From: TTA-H9 sp002071415
Lineage (GTDB): Bacteria; Bacteroidota; Bacteroidia; Bacteroidales; TTA-H9
Assembly: GCA_035411425.1 (NCBI GenBank)
Contig: DAONSX010000051.1
Span: 1-16,796, forward strand
Length of the DNA: 16,796 nucleotides
Direction: 5' to 3'
The notes under the pieces were generated by a model, which searched no databases, was not told the origin of the DNA, and saw nothing but the letters and a program-made list of their open reading frames with translations. Shown piece after piece: positions 7,661-14,925 of the stretch (its first letter is position 1; every line of letters begins with the position of its first letter). The translations under genes were made by a program, and so were the position numbers.

Positions 7661-8260
7661 TTAGTCGAACGATAAACGTGTTTGGAGGCTGATTTTGAAA
7701 GTTCGCCGGTGATAGGGAGTAAGTCCGAATTTCTGAATGGCCTGTAAGTGTTCCCTTGTGGCATAGCCTTTATTATGATTCCAACCATACTGAGGAAACT
7801 CTTCATGTAAGCGATTCATAAAGGAATCGCGATAGGTTTTGGCAAGGATAGAAGCTGCGGCTATGCTTTCGTAAATCCCGTCACCTTTCACTATACAGGC
7901 ATATTCGATTTGCTGGTAAGGTTTAAACCGGTTACCGTCTACAAGAATCATATCGGGTCGCACTTTGAGCTGATCGAGTGCCCTGTGTATAGCCAAAGTG
8001 CTGGCATTCAATACGTTTATTTTTTCGATTTCTTCTCTCGAAGCAGTAGCAACGGCATAACAAATGGCTGTGTTTTCGATAATTTCCCTTAGATATTCTC
8101 TTTTTTTTGCGCTGAGTTTTTTCGAATCGTTCAAGCCTTCAGCCTTAAAATTTTCGGGCAAAATAACGGCAGCAGCAAATACCGGCCCCACAAGGCTTCC
8201 TCGTCCGGCTTCATCGCAGCCGGCTTCCGTCAACTTCAGGTTATACTTTCGCAGCAACAT
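7661..8260 (-). CDS. rnhB: Ribonuclease HII
   Basis: RNase HII cuts the RNA strand of RNA-DNA hybrids and removes single misincorporated ribonucleotides from DNA. All four carboxylates are visible: Asp16 and Glu17 in EAGCDEAGRGSLVGPV, Asp108 in ILVDGN and Asp127 in VKGD. The conserved SIAAASILAKTYRD and YGWNHNKGYAT segments follow. The 199-residue length is normal. Its ATG (8258-8260) directly follows the TAA of the DUF6427 gene (8261-8263), giving TAAATG, so translation is probably coupled to the upstream gene. It is the last gene of a three-gene minus-strand set. No strong terminator follows, only a short AAGAG/CTCTT stem overlapping the stop. Confidence 0.96.
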   Translation of the reverse strand: MLLRKYNLKLTEAGCDEAGRGSLVGPVFAAAVILPENFKAEGLNDSKKLSAKKREYLREIIENTAICYAVATASREEIEKINVLNASTLAIHRALDQLKVRPDMILVDGNRFKPYQQIEYACIVKGDGIYESIAAASILAKTYRDSFMNRLHEEFPQYGWNHNKGYATREHLQAIQKFGLTPYHRRTFKISLQTRLSFD

Positions 8261-9244
8261 TTATTTTATAATTTGGAGATTTTGCAATAAAGCTATTAAA
8301 AATAGTAAACACAGAGTCATATCACTTCGCCATGTCCCCAAAGGTTCACTAAAGTAAGCCGAGGCAAACGCCGTCAAAGGAAGAATTACCAGAGTTAAAT
8401 GGTAAATGAATACCGAACCCGAAAAAACAGAAGAAATCACCGAAAAGAATAAGAACCACGCCAGTATCCAGCTCGTACGCCGGAATTGTATCGGCTTTTG
8501 CAATAAGCGGCTCATGTAAACGAAAAAAATATATAGTATGGTGATGGTAAAAATGAGAATAAACATCCACTCTAACCATGAAATGCTGGCTGAGATAACG
8601 GGTAAATCATAAAATACTACCACAGACTGAATGAATTCCAATACAGGATAATCGAGCAGAAACATGAACTCAAAAATTAAAGCCAGAGGACTGAGAAAAC
8701 CCAATAAAACTAATAAAAAATCTCTTCCTCTCGACGAACTGTATAAAAGTACGATAATCCATAAATAGAAAAGAAAGAATATGGCCGGAGGATAGAACAG
8801 GGAGGCTAATCCTGTAAAAAAACCAGCCCAAAACGATTTTTGAAAATTCGGTTCAGAGGGAGAAAAACTGAGTGCAAAAAGTAGGCTGAGAAATAAACAG
8901 AGTAAAGGTAAGGTGAGCGGATGAATAGTGCAAAGGTTTGGATTATGACTAATAATTACGATAAAGAGAAACGGAGTTATTGTGCTTCGGTAAGGAACAA
9001 ATTTTTTTGCCCTGAGGATAAGATAATATCCCACTGCAAGGATAATCGTTAGAATCAGAGCTATAATTCCTGCTCCCAACCGGTTGTTCAATAGGCCTCC
9101 CCATAAACATTTTTGCAGAGGGAATACATCGAAAGAAACTGATGATGGTGGATTCAATAAAGGGTTCAACCACAGTAATCCTGTCGTTATGGCCACAACA
9201 ATAAATGGCCGGAATTGACCCGTACATAAAATTTTCCTCAGCAT
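8261..9244 (-). CDS. DUF6427 family polytopic membrane protein
   Basis: This 327-residue integral inner-membrane protein has about nine or ten hydrophobic helices. Clear ones lie near residues 13-30, 57-77, 107-126, 137-168 (two), 177-197, 222-245, 257-275, 279-298 and 308-322. The composition is dominated by Leu, Phe and Ile, with conserved-looking loops such as GGLLNNRLGAG and FLLDYPVLEF. It fits the Bacteroidota-only DUF6427 family, whose function is unknown. Its ATG overlaps the end of the upstream deacetylase gene (ATGCTGA, 9238-9244), and its stop abuts the rnhB start, so all three genes are probably translated from one mRNA. The predicted topology resembles glycan-related multi-pass proteins, but I see no catalytic signature. 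Confidence 0.75.
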   Translation of the reverse strand: MLRKILCTGQFRPFIVVAITTGLLWLNPLLNPPSSVSFDVFPLQKCLWGGLLNNRLGAGIIALILTIILAVGYYLILRAKKFVPYRSTITPFLFIVIISHNPNLCTIHPLTLPLLCLFLSLLFALSFSPSEPNFQKSFWAGFFTGLASLFYPPAIFFLFYLWIIVLLYSSSRGRDFLLVLLGFLSPLALIFEFMFLLDYPVLEFIQSVVVFYDLPVISASISWLEWMFILIFTITILYIFFVYMSRLLQKPIQFRRTSWILAWFLFFSVISSVFSGSVFIYHLTLVILPLTAFASAYFSEPLGTWRSDMTLCLLFLIALLQNLQIIK

Positions 9245-10587
9245 GGTTTTGTGGATGTTTCAATGGAAGATGAAGCTCCCATTTTCACAATGGTTTCGTA
9301 TATTTCGGGCCAGCCTTCCCATCGTCCACTGCCCCCATGAGTTTCATTGTGCCATAGAGTAATCAATGTACCTGAATAACGCTTTACTTCTTCTATATAT
9401 GGCTTAACAAAATCAACTACCTGGTCTTTTGGAATCTTCAAATAATCTTTTAGAGTTCCATCCATAAAGGCAAAAGGATGAATCAACAAAGATGTGGCCG
9501 TATCCAGATCGAGGTCGTAGAAAGGAAAGGAATTGCAGGTACCGGCTCTGAATCCAGGTTGATCAGCAAAACCCATTGAATAATCATCGGTAATTCCGCA
9601 GTGGATGAGGTTGCGATAGGTTTCAGGAAAATTCAATCTCAAGAAATGCTGACGACTATGTGTAATTTGCCTATGCAAGCATTGGGATAGGTCTTCGATT
9701 TCTTTTTTTAATTTCTGAGGATTTTCATAGCAAGCATACGAAGGATGAATTCCTACCGTAGCATAATCGGCCACCTTCTTGATCAAGTTTCTGAAAGCTG
9801 GGTTATAAATCGACAAATTCTTGTCGTATTGTCCATAATCACTAAACAAAAAGAAAAATACTGGTTTTAAGTAATAGGAGGAATGCAAGTGATGCAAGGC
9901 ATCAAAACTATCGAAAGGATCACGTTCTTTGCCCATTAATACATGCGTTCGGCTTCTTACGTCTTCAAAATCTGCATGTATCAAACTTTTTACATATCCT
10001 CCGAGAGTTCTTAGAAATCCTTTGTGCAAGTAACTATAAGCTAAATCAACATCTATAGTGGGAACATATTGGTAGGAAGTTTTATGGAAATGCAAATCAG
10101 GAAATCTTTTTAATAAGATAGCTACTATCATTTCTGCCCAACGATTCACAACCGCTTTGTCGAGAAATCCTTCACGATAGGCAATACTTTCTGTAGCTGG
10201 AAAACGTCCATGTGTATCTTTTCGATTGGGAAGGTATTCTTCATAACGGCTCAACATGTAAAAGGTCGAGGCAAATGCATCGAAAGGCAAAGCCGAGTCT
10301 GAACCATAAACGGGGAAAAGACCGGTATAGGGCGAATATTTTCCCGTGTCGAACCCTGCAATGTTTCGCTCGAATAATAAGGAAACCGCATCGAACCAAA
10401 CTTCATTTTCCTGAAAACTTCCCCCATAAATCATCTTCGGACCTTGCCATGCATTGAATTCATCCTCATTGAGCGTAAATTCATGCTCGATCCCCCATAA
10501 CGTCTTCAACAGAAACTGAAATGTATATTGAAGTCGCTTGCTGTATTTTGGGATTTTTATCAGTAATCTGTCGCCAGAATTGCCCAT
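9238..10587 (-). CDS. Polysaccharide deacetylase-like protein (DUF7033 + CE4-like fold)
   Basis: This 449-residue protein has an N-terminal region (about 1-170) like DUF7033 (SKRLQYTFQFLLKTLWGIE, then the PFDAFASTFYMLSRYEEY segment). A polysaccharide deacetylase-like NodB fold follows. Candidate active-site elements are PTIDVDLAYS (Asp179/Asp181), VGIHPSYAC (His281), HSRQHFLRL (310-318), DDYSMGFADQPGFRAGT (334-350) and LWHNETH (411-417). The usual metal-binding HxxxH motif of CE4 enzymes is not obvious, so activity on chitin or peptidoglycan is not established. Members of this family are widespread in Bacteroidota near glycan genes. There is no signal peptide, so it is probably cytoplasmic. 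It heads a set with the DUF6427 gene and rnhB and starts at ATG 10585-10587. Confidence 0.8.
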   Translation of the reverse strand: MGNSGDRLLIKIPKYSKRLQYTFQFLLKTLWGIEHEFTLNEDEFNAWQGPKMIYGGSFQENEVWFDAVSLLFERNIAGFDTGKYSPYTGLFPVYGSDSALPFDAFASTFYMLSRYEEYLPNRKDTHGRFPATESIAYREGFLDKAVVNRWAEMIVAILLKRFPDLHFHKTSYQYVPTIDVDLAYSYLHKGFLRTLGGYVKSLIHADFEDVRSRTHVLMGKERDPFDSFDALHHLHSSYYLKPVFFFLFSDYGQYDKNLSIYNPAFRNLIKKVADYATVGIHPSYACYENPQKLKKEIEDLSQCLHRQITHSRQHFLRLNFPETYRNLIHCGITDDYSMGFADQPGFRAGTCNSFPFYDLDLDTATSLLIHPFAFMDGTLKDYLKIPKDQVVDFVKPYIEEVKRYSGTLITLWHNETHGGSGRWEGWPEIYETIVKMGASSSIETSTKPC

Positions 10588-10650
10588 AAATATTCTAAAA
10601 TAAAATGTTTTCGATTAAAAACTTGCGAAAGTTACACTGAATGAAAACCA

Positions 10651-10658
10651 CAAAGGTA
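10651..10658 (-). promoter_or_regulatory. -7 promoter box for the deacetylase-DUF6427-rnhB set
   Basis: The minus strand reads TACCTTTGTGG, an exact TAnnTTTG, about 64 bases before the ATG. It faces away from the dnaX promoter. The -33 element is weak. Confidence 0.45.
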
Positions 10659-10695
10659 CAAAGGCCCAACATATATTCATTTGGTAAAAAAGCAT

Positions 10696-10703
10696 TAAGT
10701 TTG
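10696..10703 (+). promoter_or_regulatory. -7 promoter box for dnaX
   Basis: TAAGTTTG lies 25 bases before the dnaX ATG and would give a leader of about 20 bases. It is divergent from the box at 10651-10658, so about 37 bases separate the two -7 elements. Confidence 0.45.
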
Positions 10704-10728
10704 ACGCCAGATTCTTTTTATTTACAGC

Positions 10729-12522
10729 ATGGATAATTTTATTGTTTCAGCAAGGAAATACAGGCCAAGCACTTTCGACGAAGTAGTGGGGCAACAAAGT
10801 ATAGTACAAACCTTGAAAAATGCTATACGTACTCGGCAAATTGCTCAGGCTTTTTTATTTACAGGCCCGCGTGGCGTAGGTAAAACAACCACTGCACGAA
10901 TCTTTGCCAAAACCATCAACTGCCAGAATCTCACCCCCAACTTCGAACCATGCAATCATTGTGATTCGTGTAAAGATTTCAATAATAATACCTCATTGAA
11001 TATTTTCGAATTGGATGCCGCTTCCAACAATTCGGTAGATAATATCCGTTCACTGATCGATCAGGTGCGTATTCCCCCACATCATGGAAAATATAAGGTG
11101 TACATCATCGATGAAGTACACATGCTGTCGCAGAATGCCTTCAATGCATTCTTAAAGACACTTGAAGAACCTCCCGATTATGTAAAGTTTATTCTAGCTA
11201 CAACCGAAAAACACAAGGTAATGGCCACTATACTTTCACGTTGCCAGGTTTATGATTTCAAGCGTATTACTACTGAGGATATCGTTCACCAGCTCCAACA
11301 TGTTGCTCAAAATGAAGGCATAAGTTATGAAGTGGAGGCCTTGCATGTGATTGCCGAGAAGGCCGATGGAGCTATGCGCGATGCTCTTTCCATCTTCGAT
11401 CAGCTGGTTACCTATTCGGGCTGTCATCTCACCTACCAGAAAGTGGCAGAAAGCCTTTATGTGCTTAGTTATGAGGATTATTTCAAAATGAGTGAGGATT
11501 TGTTAGGCGGAAAAATCAGCGATGCCCTTATTTTATTGAATGATATCATCGAACGTGGCTTCGAAGGCCAAATGTTTATCAATGGGTTGGGCAAACATTT
11601 TCGTAATCTTTGGTTGGCTAAAGACCCCGCCTCGGTTGGATTGCTTGAGGTTTCGGAAACGACAAGAAATTTTTATCTGACACAGGCCCAAAAATGTTCT
11701 CTTCAATTTCTGGCCAAGGCACTCAATCTCATCAACCAATGCGATGCTAACTACCGCATGAGTCTCAATAAAAGACTCGCCATCGAAATTACTCTTATTA
11801 ATATTTGCCAGATCGAAAATCCTTTTACCAACTCGAAACCCAAGGCGCCAACCACCCCTTCCCTTACTACCGAACCTAATGCTCAATATTCCCCTAAATC
11901 TTCACCCGCTGCCACTGCTGCCCCTTCTTCTTCTCTTTCTCAAAAATCTTCCTCCCTATCTCCCCAAGTGCCAAAAACCTCAGCCTCTCCCTCCCAACTT
12001 CCCAAATCTTCCCCAAACAACGGAAATGATTCTCCAAAGAACGGGCTCTCCCATTTTGGGCTACAAACCGCTAACTTGAGAAAAATTTCAAATCCCGTCG
12101 AAGAAAAAAAATCGGAAAAAACTGAAGAAAATCAGAAACATGAACAACAAATTCATGACTTCACAGAAGAAGAACTCTTAATAAAATGGACATCCTTTCT
12201 CGATGCTTTGAATGAAAAAGAAGGAGCATTGGTTTGTTCGCTTAGAATGGCCAAACCGCGCAAGATGGGAAATAATACTATTGTATTTCGGGTGTTTAAT
12301 AGTGTAATAGAAAATGATATTCTCAGTAACCAAGACCGAATCTTAGATTTCATTCGATCGGAACTCTCTAATTCTCAAATAAAACTCATCACCGAAATAA
12401 CCGCTTCATCCGAGAATAATATTAAAGCATACACTCCTTTGGAAAGATTAAAGGAACTTACGCAACGAAATCCAGCCGTCAACGAATTCATGCAAAAATT
12501 CAACCTTCAGCCTGAACTGTAA
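10729..12522 (+). CDS. dnaX: DNA polymerase III subunit gamma/tau
   Basis: DnaX is the clamp-loader ATPase subunit that opens and loads the beta sliding clamp. The N-terminal AAA+ module shows Walker A GPRGVGKT (46-53), a zinc-binding cysteine set (Cys65, 75, 78, 81), Walker B IIDEVHML (126-133) and the sensor SRC motif (170-172). Domain III follows to about residue 365. Residues of about 368-455 form a Ser/Pro/Lys-rich unstructured linker, typical before the tau-specific C-terminal domain (about 470-597) that contacts DnaB and the polymerase. The DNA at 12104-12111 is a run of eight A residues in frame as A AAA AAA, right at the end of the linker. A -1 slip there would end after Ile-Gly-Lys-Asn at TGA 12123-12125, giving a 465-residue gamma-like form. 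Starting ATG is 10729. Confidence 0.96.
   Translation: MDNFIVSARKYRPSTFDEVVGQQSIVQTLKNAIRTRQIAQAFLFTGPRGVGKTTTARIFAKTINCQNLTPNFEPCNHCDSCKDFNNNTSLNIFELDAASNNSVDNIRSLIDQVRIPPHHGKYKVYIIDEVHMLSQNAFNAFLKTLEEPPDYVKFILATTEKHKVMATILSRCQVYDFKRITTEDIVHQLQHVAQNEGISYEVEALHVIAEKADGAMRDALSIFDQLVTYSGCHLTYQKVAESLYVLSYEDYFKMSEDLLGGKISDALILLNDIIERGFEGQMFINGLGKHFRNLWLAKDPASVGLLEVSETTRNFYLTQAQKCSLQFLAKALNLINQCDANYRMSLNKRLAIEITLINICQIENPFTNSKPKAPTTPSLTTEPNAQYSPKSSPAATAAPSSSLSQKSSSLSPQVPKTSASPSQLPKSSPNNGNDSPKNGLSHFGLQTANLRKISNPVEEKKSEKTEENQKHEQQIHDFTEEELLIKWTSFLDALNEKEGALVCSLRMAKPRKMGNNTIVFRVFNSVIENDILSNQDRILDFIRSELSNSQIKLITEITASSENNIKAYTPLERLKELTQRNPAVNEFMQKFNLQPEL
12104..12125 (+). promoter_or_regulatory. Candidate slippery sequence in dnaX (A8) with nearby -1 frame stop
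   Basis: Eight consecutive A residues encode Lys460-Lys461 (with the end of Glu459). The -1 frame runs ATC GGA AAA AAC TGA. Location and outcome resemble the gamma-producing slip sites of E. coli and Thermus dnaX. No clear upstream Shine-Dalgarno or downstream hairpin was seen. Confidence 0.35.
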
Positions 12523-12965
12523 CTTTCATCGAAATCGATTTTTTTTCGAAGTTTTAATTAATTTGTTTGATGCAAGTTATCGGGAAACAGCCGGACTTAT
12601 TTCTTATGGCCCTGTTCTGTCTTTTTTTTATCGTTTTTTGGGGAATTCATAGGGTATTTCCTTAAAGTAAGATTTATTGCATGTATTTTTGAAAATCGAA
12701 ACATATAATAACACTTTTCAGTGGCGGCAAGGGTTCCAGAGAGTTCGAACTGATGATATAAACGTAAGATATTGGTTAATAATAATATAAAATTAATTAT
12801 GATTATTTTCTTTTAGTATTAAACCCTGGCATATTAATTGTTTCCAACTAAATGGTTTTGGTTAACATTTAATGGATTTTGTTTAGTAATAAAGGACAGG
12901 CTACTTTTGAGGGCAGCCTGTTTTTATTATAAGAGTCATGAAAAAAATGAGATGAGTATTAGGAC
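12523..12965. other. Intergenic stretch between convergent dnaX and the T9SS protein gene
   Basis: These 443 A/T-rich bases hold no convincing gene. Directly after dnaX is a weak hairpin (ATCG-AAAT-CGAT, 12528-12539) followed by seven T residues, which may end the dnaX transcript. At 12606-12665 a 19-codon frame encodes a hydrophobic peptide (MALFCLFFIVFWGIHRVFP), with no ribosome-binding site or promoter seen. TATTTTTG at 12684-12691 matches the -7 box on the plus strand but lacks a -33 partner. GTTCGAAC (12743-12750) recalls a tRNA T-loop, but the flanks do not pair. The stretch ends with the strong hairpin at 12896-12921. Confidence 0.5.
12890..12929. terminator. Probably bidirectional rho-independent terminator
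   Basis: ACAGGCT (12896-12902) and AGCCTGT (12915-12921) form a 7-bp stem with a 12-base loop. The flanks AATAAA and TTTATT extend the symmetry. The T-rich tail is better on the plus strand (TTTTTATTAT), but on the minus strand it sits about 45 bases after the T9SS gene stop, where a terminator is expected. Confidence 0.75.
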
Positions 12966-14666
12966 TTATTGCACGACAAAACGCTGCCGCAACACCTTTT
13001 TATCGGGCATTATAATTTCTATCAAATAAATACCAGAATTCATTCGTTCAACATTTAACTTCATCTTTTGCTCGCCTTTGTTCAATGTTTCTGAAACCTT
13101 TTGAAAGATGAGGCTTCCGTTCAAGTTGTAGATATTGAGATTTACTTTTCCATCTGTATTCATATTAAAGTAGATCATGGATAAATGACTCACCGGATTA
13201 GGAATGATAGATAGATATTGTTTCGATAAATCTTCGATTCCTATTCCGCTTTGCGAATAGAACTGAGCGAGTACTTCACTCCCAAAGGTAGTACCTTCGG
13301 CAATGGTTACGTTTTTATCGTCAAAAAGAGTAAAGAAGCCCAATCCGTTGGCACAGCACAAACCATTTCCTCCAGCGTCGTAAAGAGCAAATTGATAGCA
13401 ATGTTCGGATTCCACTTTAATAGTTTCTTTGATCAGGGTGCTGGCTTGTGCATAAGGCCCGCCTGAGCTTACCAGACTGCCATCGCTTGTCTTGATGCTC
13501 CATGTGATTTCTTCGGGTTTATTGTCGGTTTTAATCCATAAGTTCAGAACCGTTGTTGCAGTTTTAGGTTCTGAAAGATGGAAGGTAAGGGTGTCATTCT
13601 TACGATATTCATCCTGTAATTGATTGACCTTATCGATATAAATTTTAAGAGTATTCGAATTTTGGGGTGCAAACAAATATTCAGGCAAAGCAATATTTTT
13701 CGATTGTAGAAATCCAATGTTGCCCGTCCATGTATATTCCTGTTCAGGCTGGTTGTCTATTCTATATTTTAATGTAATAGAACTGAGGGAATTGGAACCA
13801 TTATTTCGAACGCGAATAACAGGAGCAACCTTTCCCGTACAATTTTCGGGCGCTACATTGCTTAAGGAGAGAATCTCTCCATCATTGCTATAAAGCGGAG
13901 TAAGAGGTGCAGGAGAGCTGTTGGATGTTTGAAGAACCTCTTTCGAGGAATTATTCTGAATGAAGCCAATGGCGGCAAGTTCGTTGTTATCATAAACATT
14001 GGCCAGTTTCCATGAATATTGCATAATAACATAATCACCAGGCGAAAGAGGAGTGGGCAAACTAGTTCCACCGGCTCCAGGAAGCATTTTTTTCATCACG
14101 TTGTAGAAATCTTTTTCGCCATTAGTTCCCGGAGCTGTATTAAAATGAATATGTTTTTCGATGATTACATTTTGTGCAACCAATTGACTGCCTGTCATCA
14201 TATCTGTAAGAATCACCAGCATATTCACGAAGATACTGTCCTGGGCAGCATTAAGATAGTGTTGAAGCTGAATTTCGGCAGGTGAGGGCATGGCATAACG
14301 ATTATTGATGGTAGTCATAGTCCATCCATTGGGATGCCCCGTATAATAATTTCCATCGATCACCGAATAAGGGACTGAATTTACCCCATAATAGTTTACT
14401 CTTGCATTATTTTCCTGGGTATTGGCCAGATACATAGGATCGTTCCCCGGTGAAGGCCAGCTTACATGGTAAAATATGGCGGTAAACTTGTCGGGGTTCT
14501 GTTGCAGCCGCTGAACAATAGTTGGATTCACCGAAGCACATGGTCCGCAGGTTGATGAGGTAAACTCTTCAAGCAATACGAGCCGTTGAGCTTTGGGCTG
14601 CTGTGCTATCAGCGGAAGCACTAAAAGCAGCAATAGACTGAGACTGAGGATTCGTAAATTTTTCAT
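12966..14666 (-). CDS. Secreted Omp28-like thioredoxin-fold protein with T9SS sorting domain
   Basis: This 566-residue exported protein has a signal peptide (residues 1-21, core LSLSLLLLLVLPLIA). Next comes an Omp28-related/thioredoxin-like domain opening LVLLEEFTSSTCGPC with a CxxC motif (Cys40-Gly-Pro-Cys43), then NPDKFTAIFYHVSWPSP and YGVNSVPYSVIDG, which includes the cis-Pro element expected of a thioredoxin fold. Central beta-rich regions follow. Near residues 429-443 is a DAGGNGLCCANGLGF motif like the cysteine pair often seen in Bacteroidota secreted proteins. The last 83 residues (484-566, YLSIIPNPVS to QRFVVQ) are a type A T9SS C-terminal sorting domain, so the protein is probably moved across the outer membrane and anchored or released there. 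Its partner substrate is unknown; a disulfide or redox role is an inference from CGPC. Confidence 0.88.
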   Translation of the reverse strand: MKNLRILSLSLLLLLVLPLIAQQPKAQRLVLLEEFTSSTCGPCASVNPTIVQRLQQNPDKFTAIFYHVSWPSPGNDPMYLANTQENNARVNYYGVNSVPYSVIDGNYYTGHPNGWTMTTINNRYAMPSPAEIQLQHYLNAAQDSIFVNMLVILTDMMTGSQLVAQNVIIEKHIHFNTAPGTNGEKDFYNVMKKMLPGAGGTSLPTPLSPGDYVIMQYSWKLANVYDNNELAAIGFIQNNSSKEVLQTSNSSPAPLTPLYSNDGEILSLSNVAPENCTGKVAPVIRVRNNGSNSLSSITLKYRIDNQPEQEYTWTGNIGFLQSKNIALPEYLFAPQNSNTLKIYIDKVNQLQDEYRKNDTLTFHLSEPKTATTVLNLWIKTDNKPEEITWSIKTSDGSLVSSGGPYAQASTLIKETIKVESEHCYQFALYDAGGNGLCCANGLGFFTLFDDKNVTIAEGTTFGSEVLAQFYSQSGIGIEDLSKQYLSIIPNPVSHLSMIYFNMNTDGKVNLNIYNLNGSLIFQKVSETLNKGEQKMKLNVERMNSGIYLIEIIMPDKKVLRQRFVVQ

Positions 14667-14925
14667 GTTTTGGTGTTTGGTCTTTGAATTTGATAAATAA
14701 TAGTTTATTCGATTTTTTGAATTTTATTTAAAAATTATTCTTTATTTATTATTTTAAAATAATTTTTTTAAATATTTCATCTTATTGTTAGGTGATAAAA
14801 GTTCCGGTAAAAATAGGTTTTTTTAATGACAATTGGCATTTATTATTCCGATTTTATGGTTAAAGGATGATTCGGACATTTTAAAAAAGGGGTGTAAAGC
14901 TGATGCATACTTCGAATTTTGTATA
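14667..14925. other. A/T-rich spacer between prfB end and the T9SS gene start
   Basis: It contains the upstream region of the T9SS gene and the end of the recX-prfB transcript. A long A/T inverted repeat, AAAAATTATT (14730-14739) and AATAATTTTT (14758-14767), is present, but base composition makes chance pairing likely. No exact TAnnTTTG box for the T9SS gene and no clear prfB terminator were seen. Confidence 0.4.

Noticed and set aside
7650..7662. AAGAG/CTCTT stem as the rnhB terminator
   Set aside because: It has only a five-base stem overlapping the stop codon and no T run on the minus strand.
12743..12750. GTTCGAAC resembling a tRNA T-loop
   Set aside because: The five bases on each side do not pair, and no acceptor or anticodon arm can be drawn around it.
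12838..13029. 63-codon plus-strand frame after dnaX
   Set aside because: It runs across the strong terminator hairpin and into the 3' end of the T9SS gene on the other strand, with no recognisable product.
14730..14767. A/T inverted repeat upstream of the T9SS gene as a regulatory hairpin
   Set aside because: Both arms are pure A/T in extremely A/T-rich DNA, so pairing by chance is likely; nothing else supports a function.
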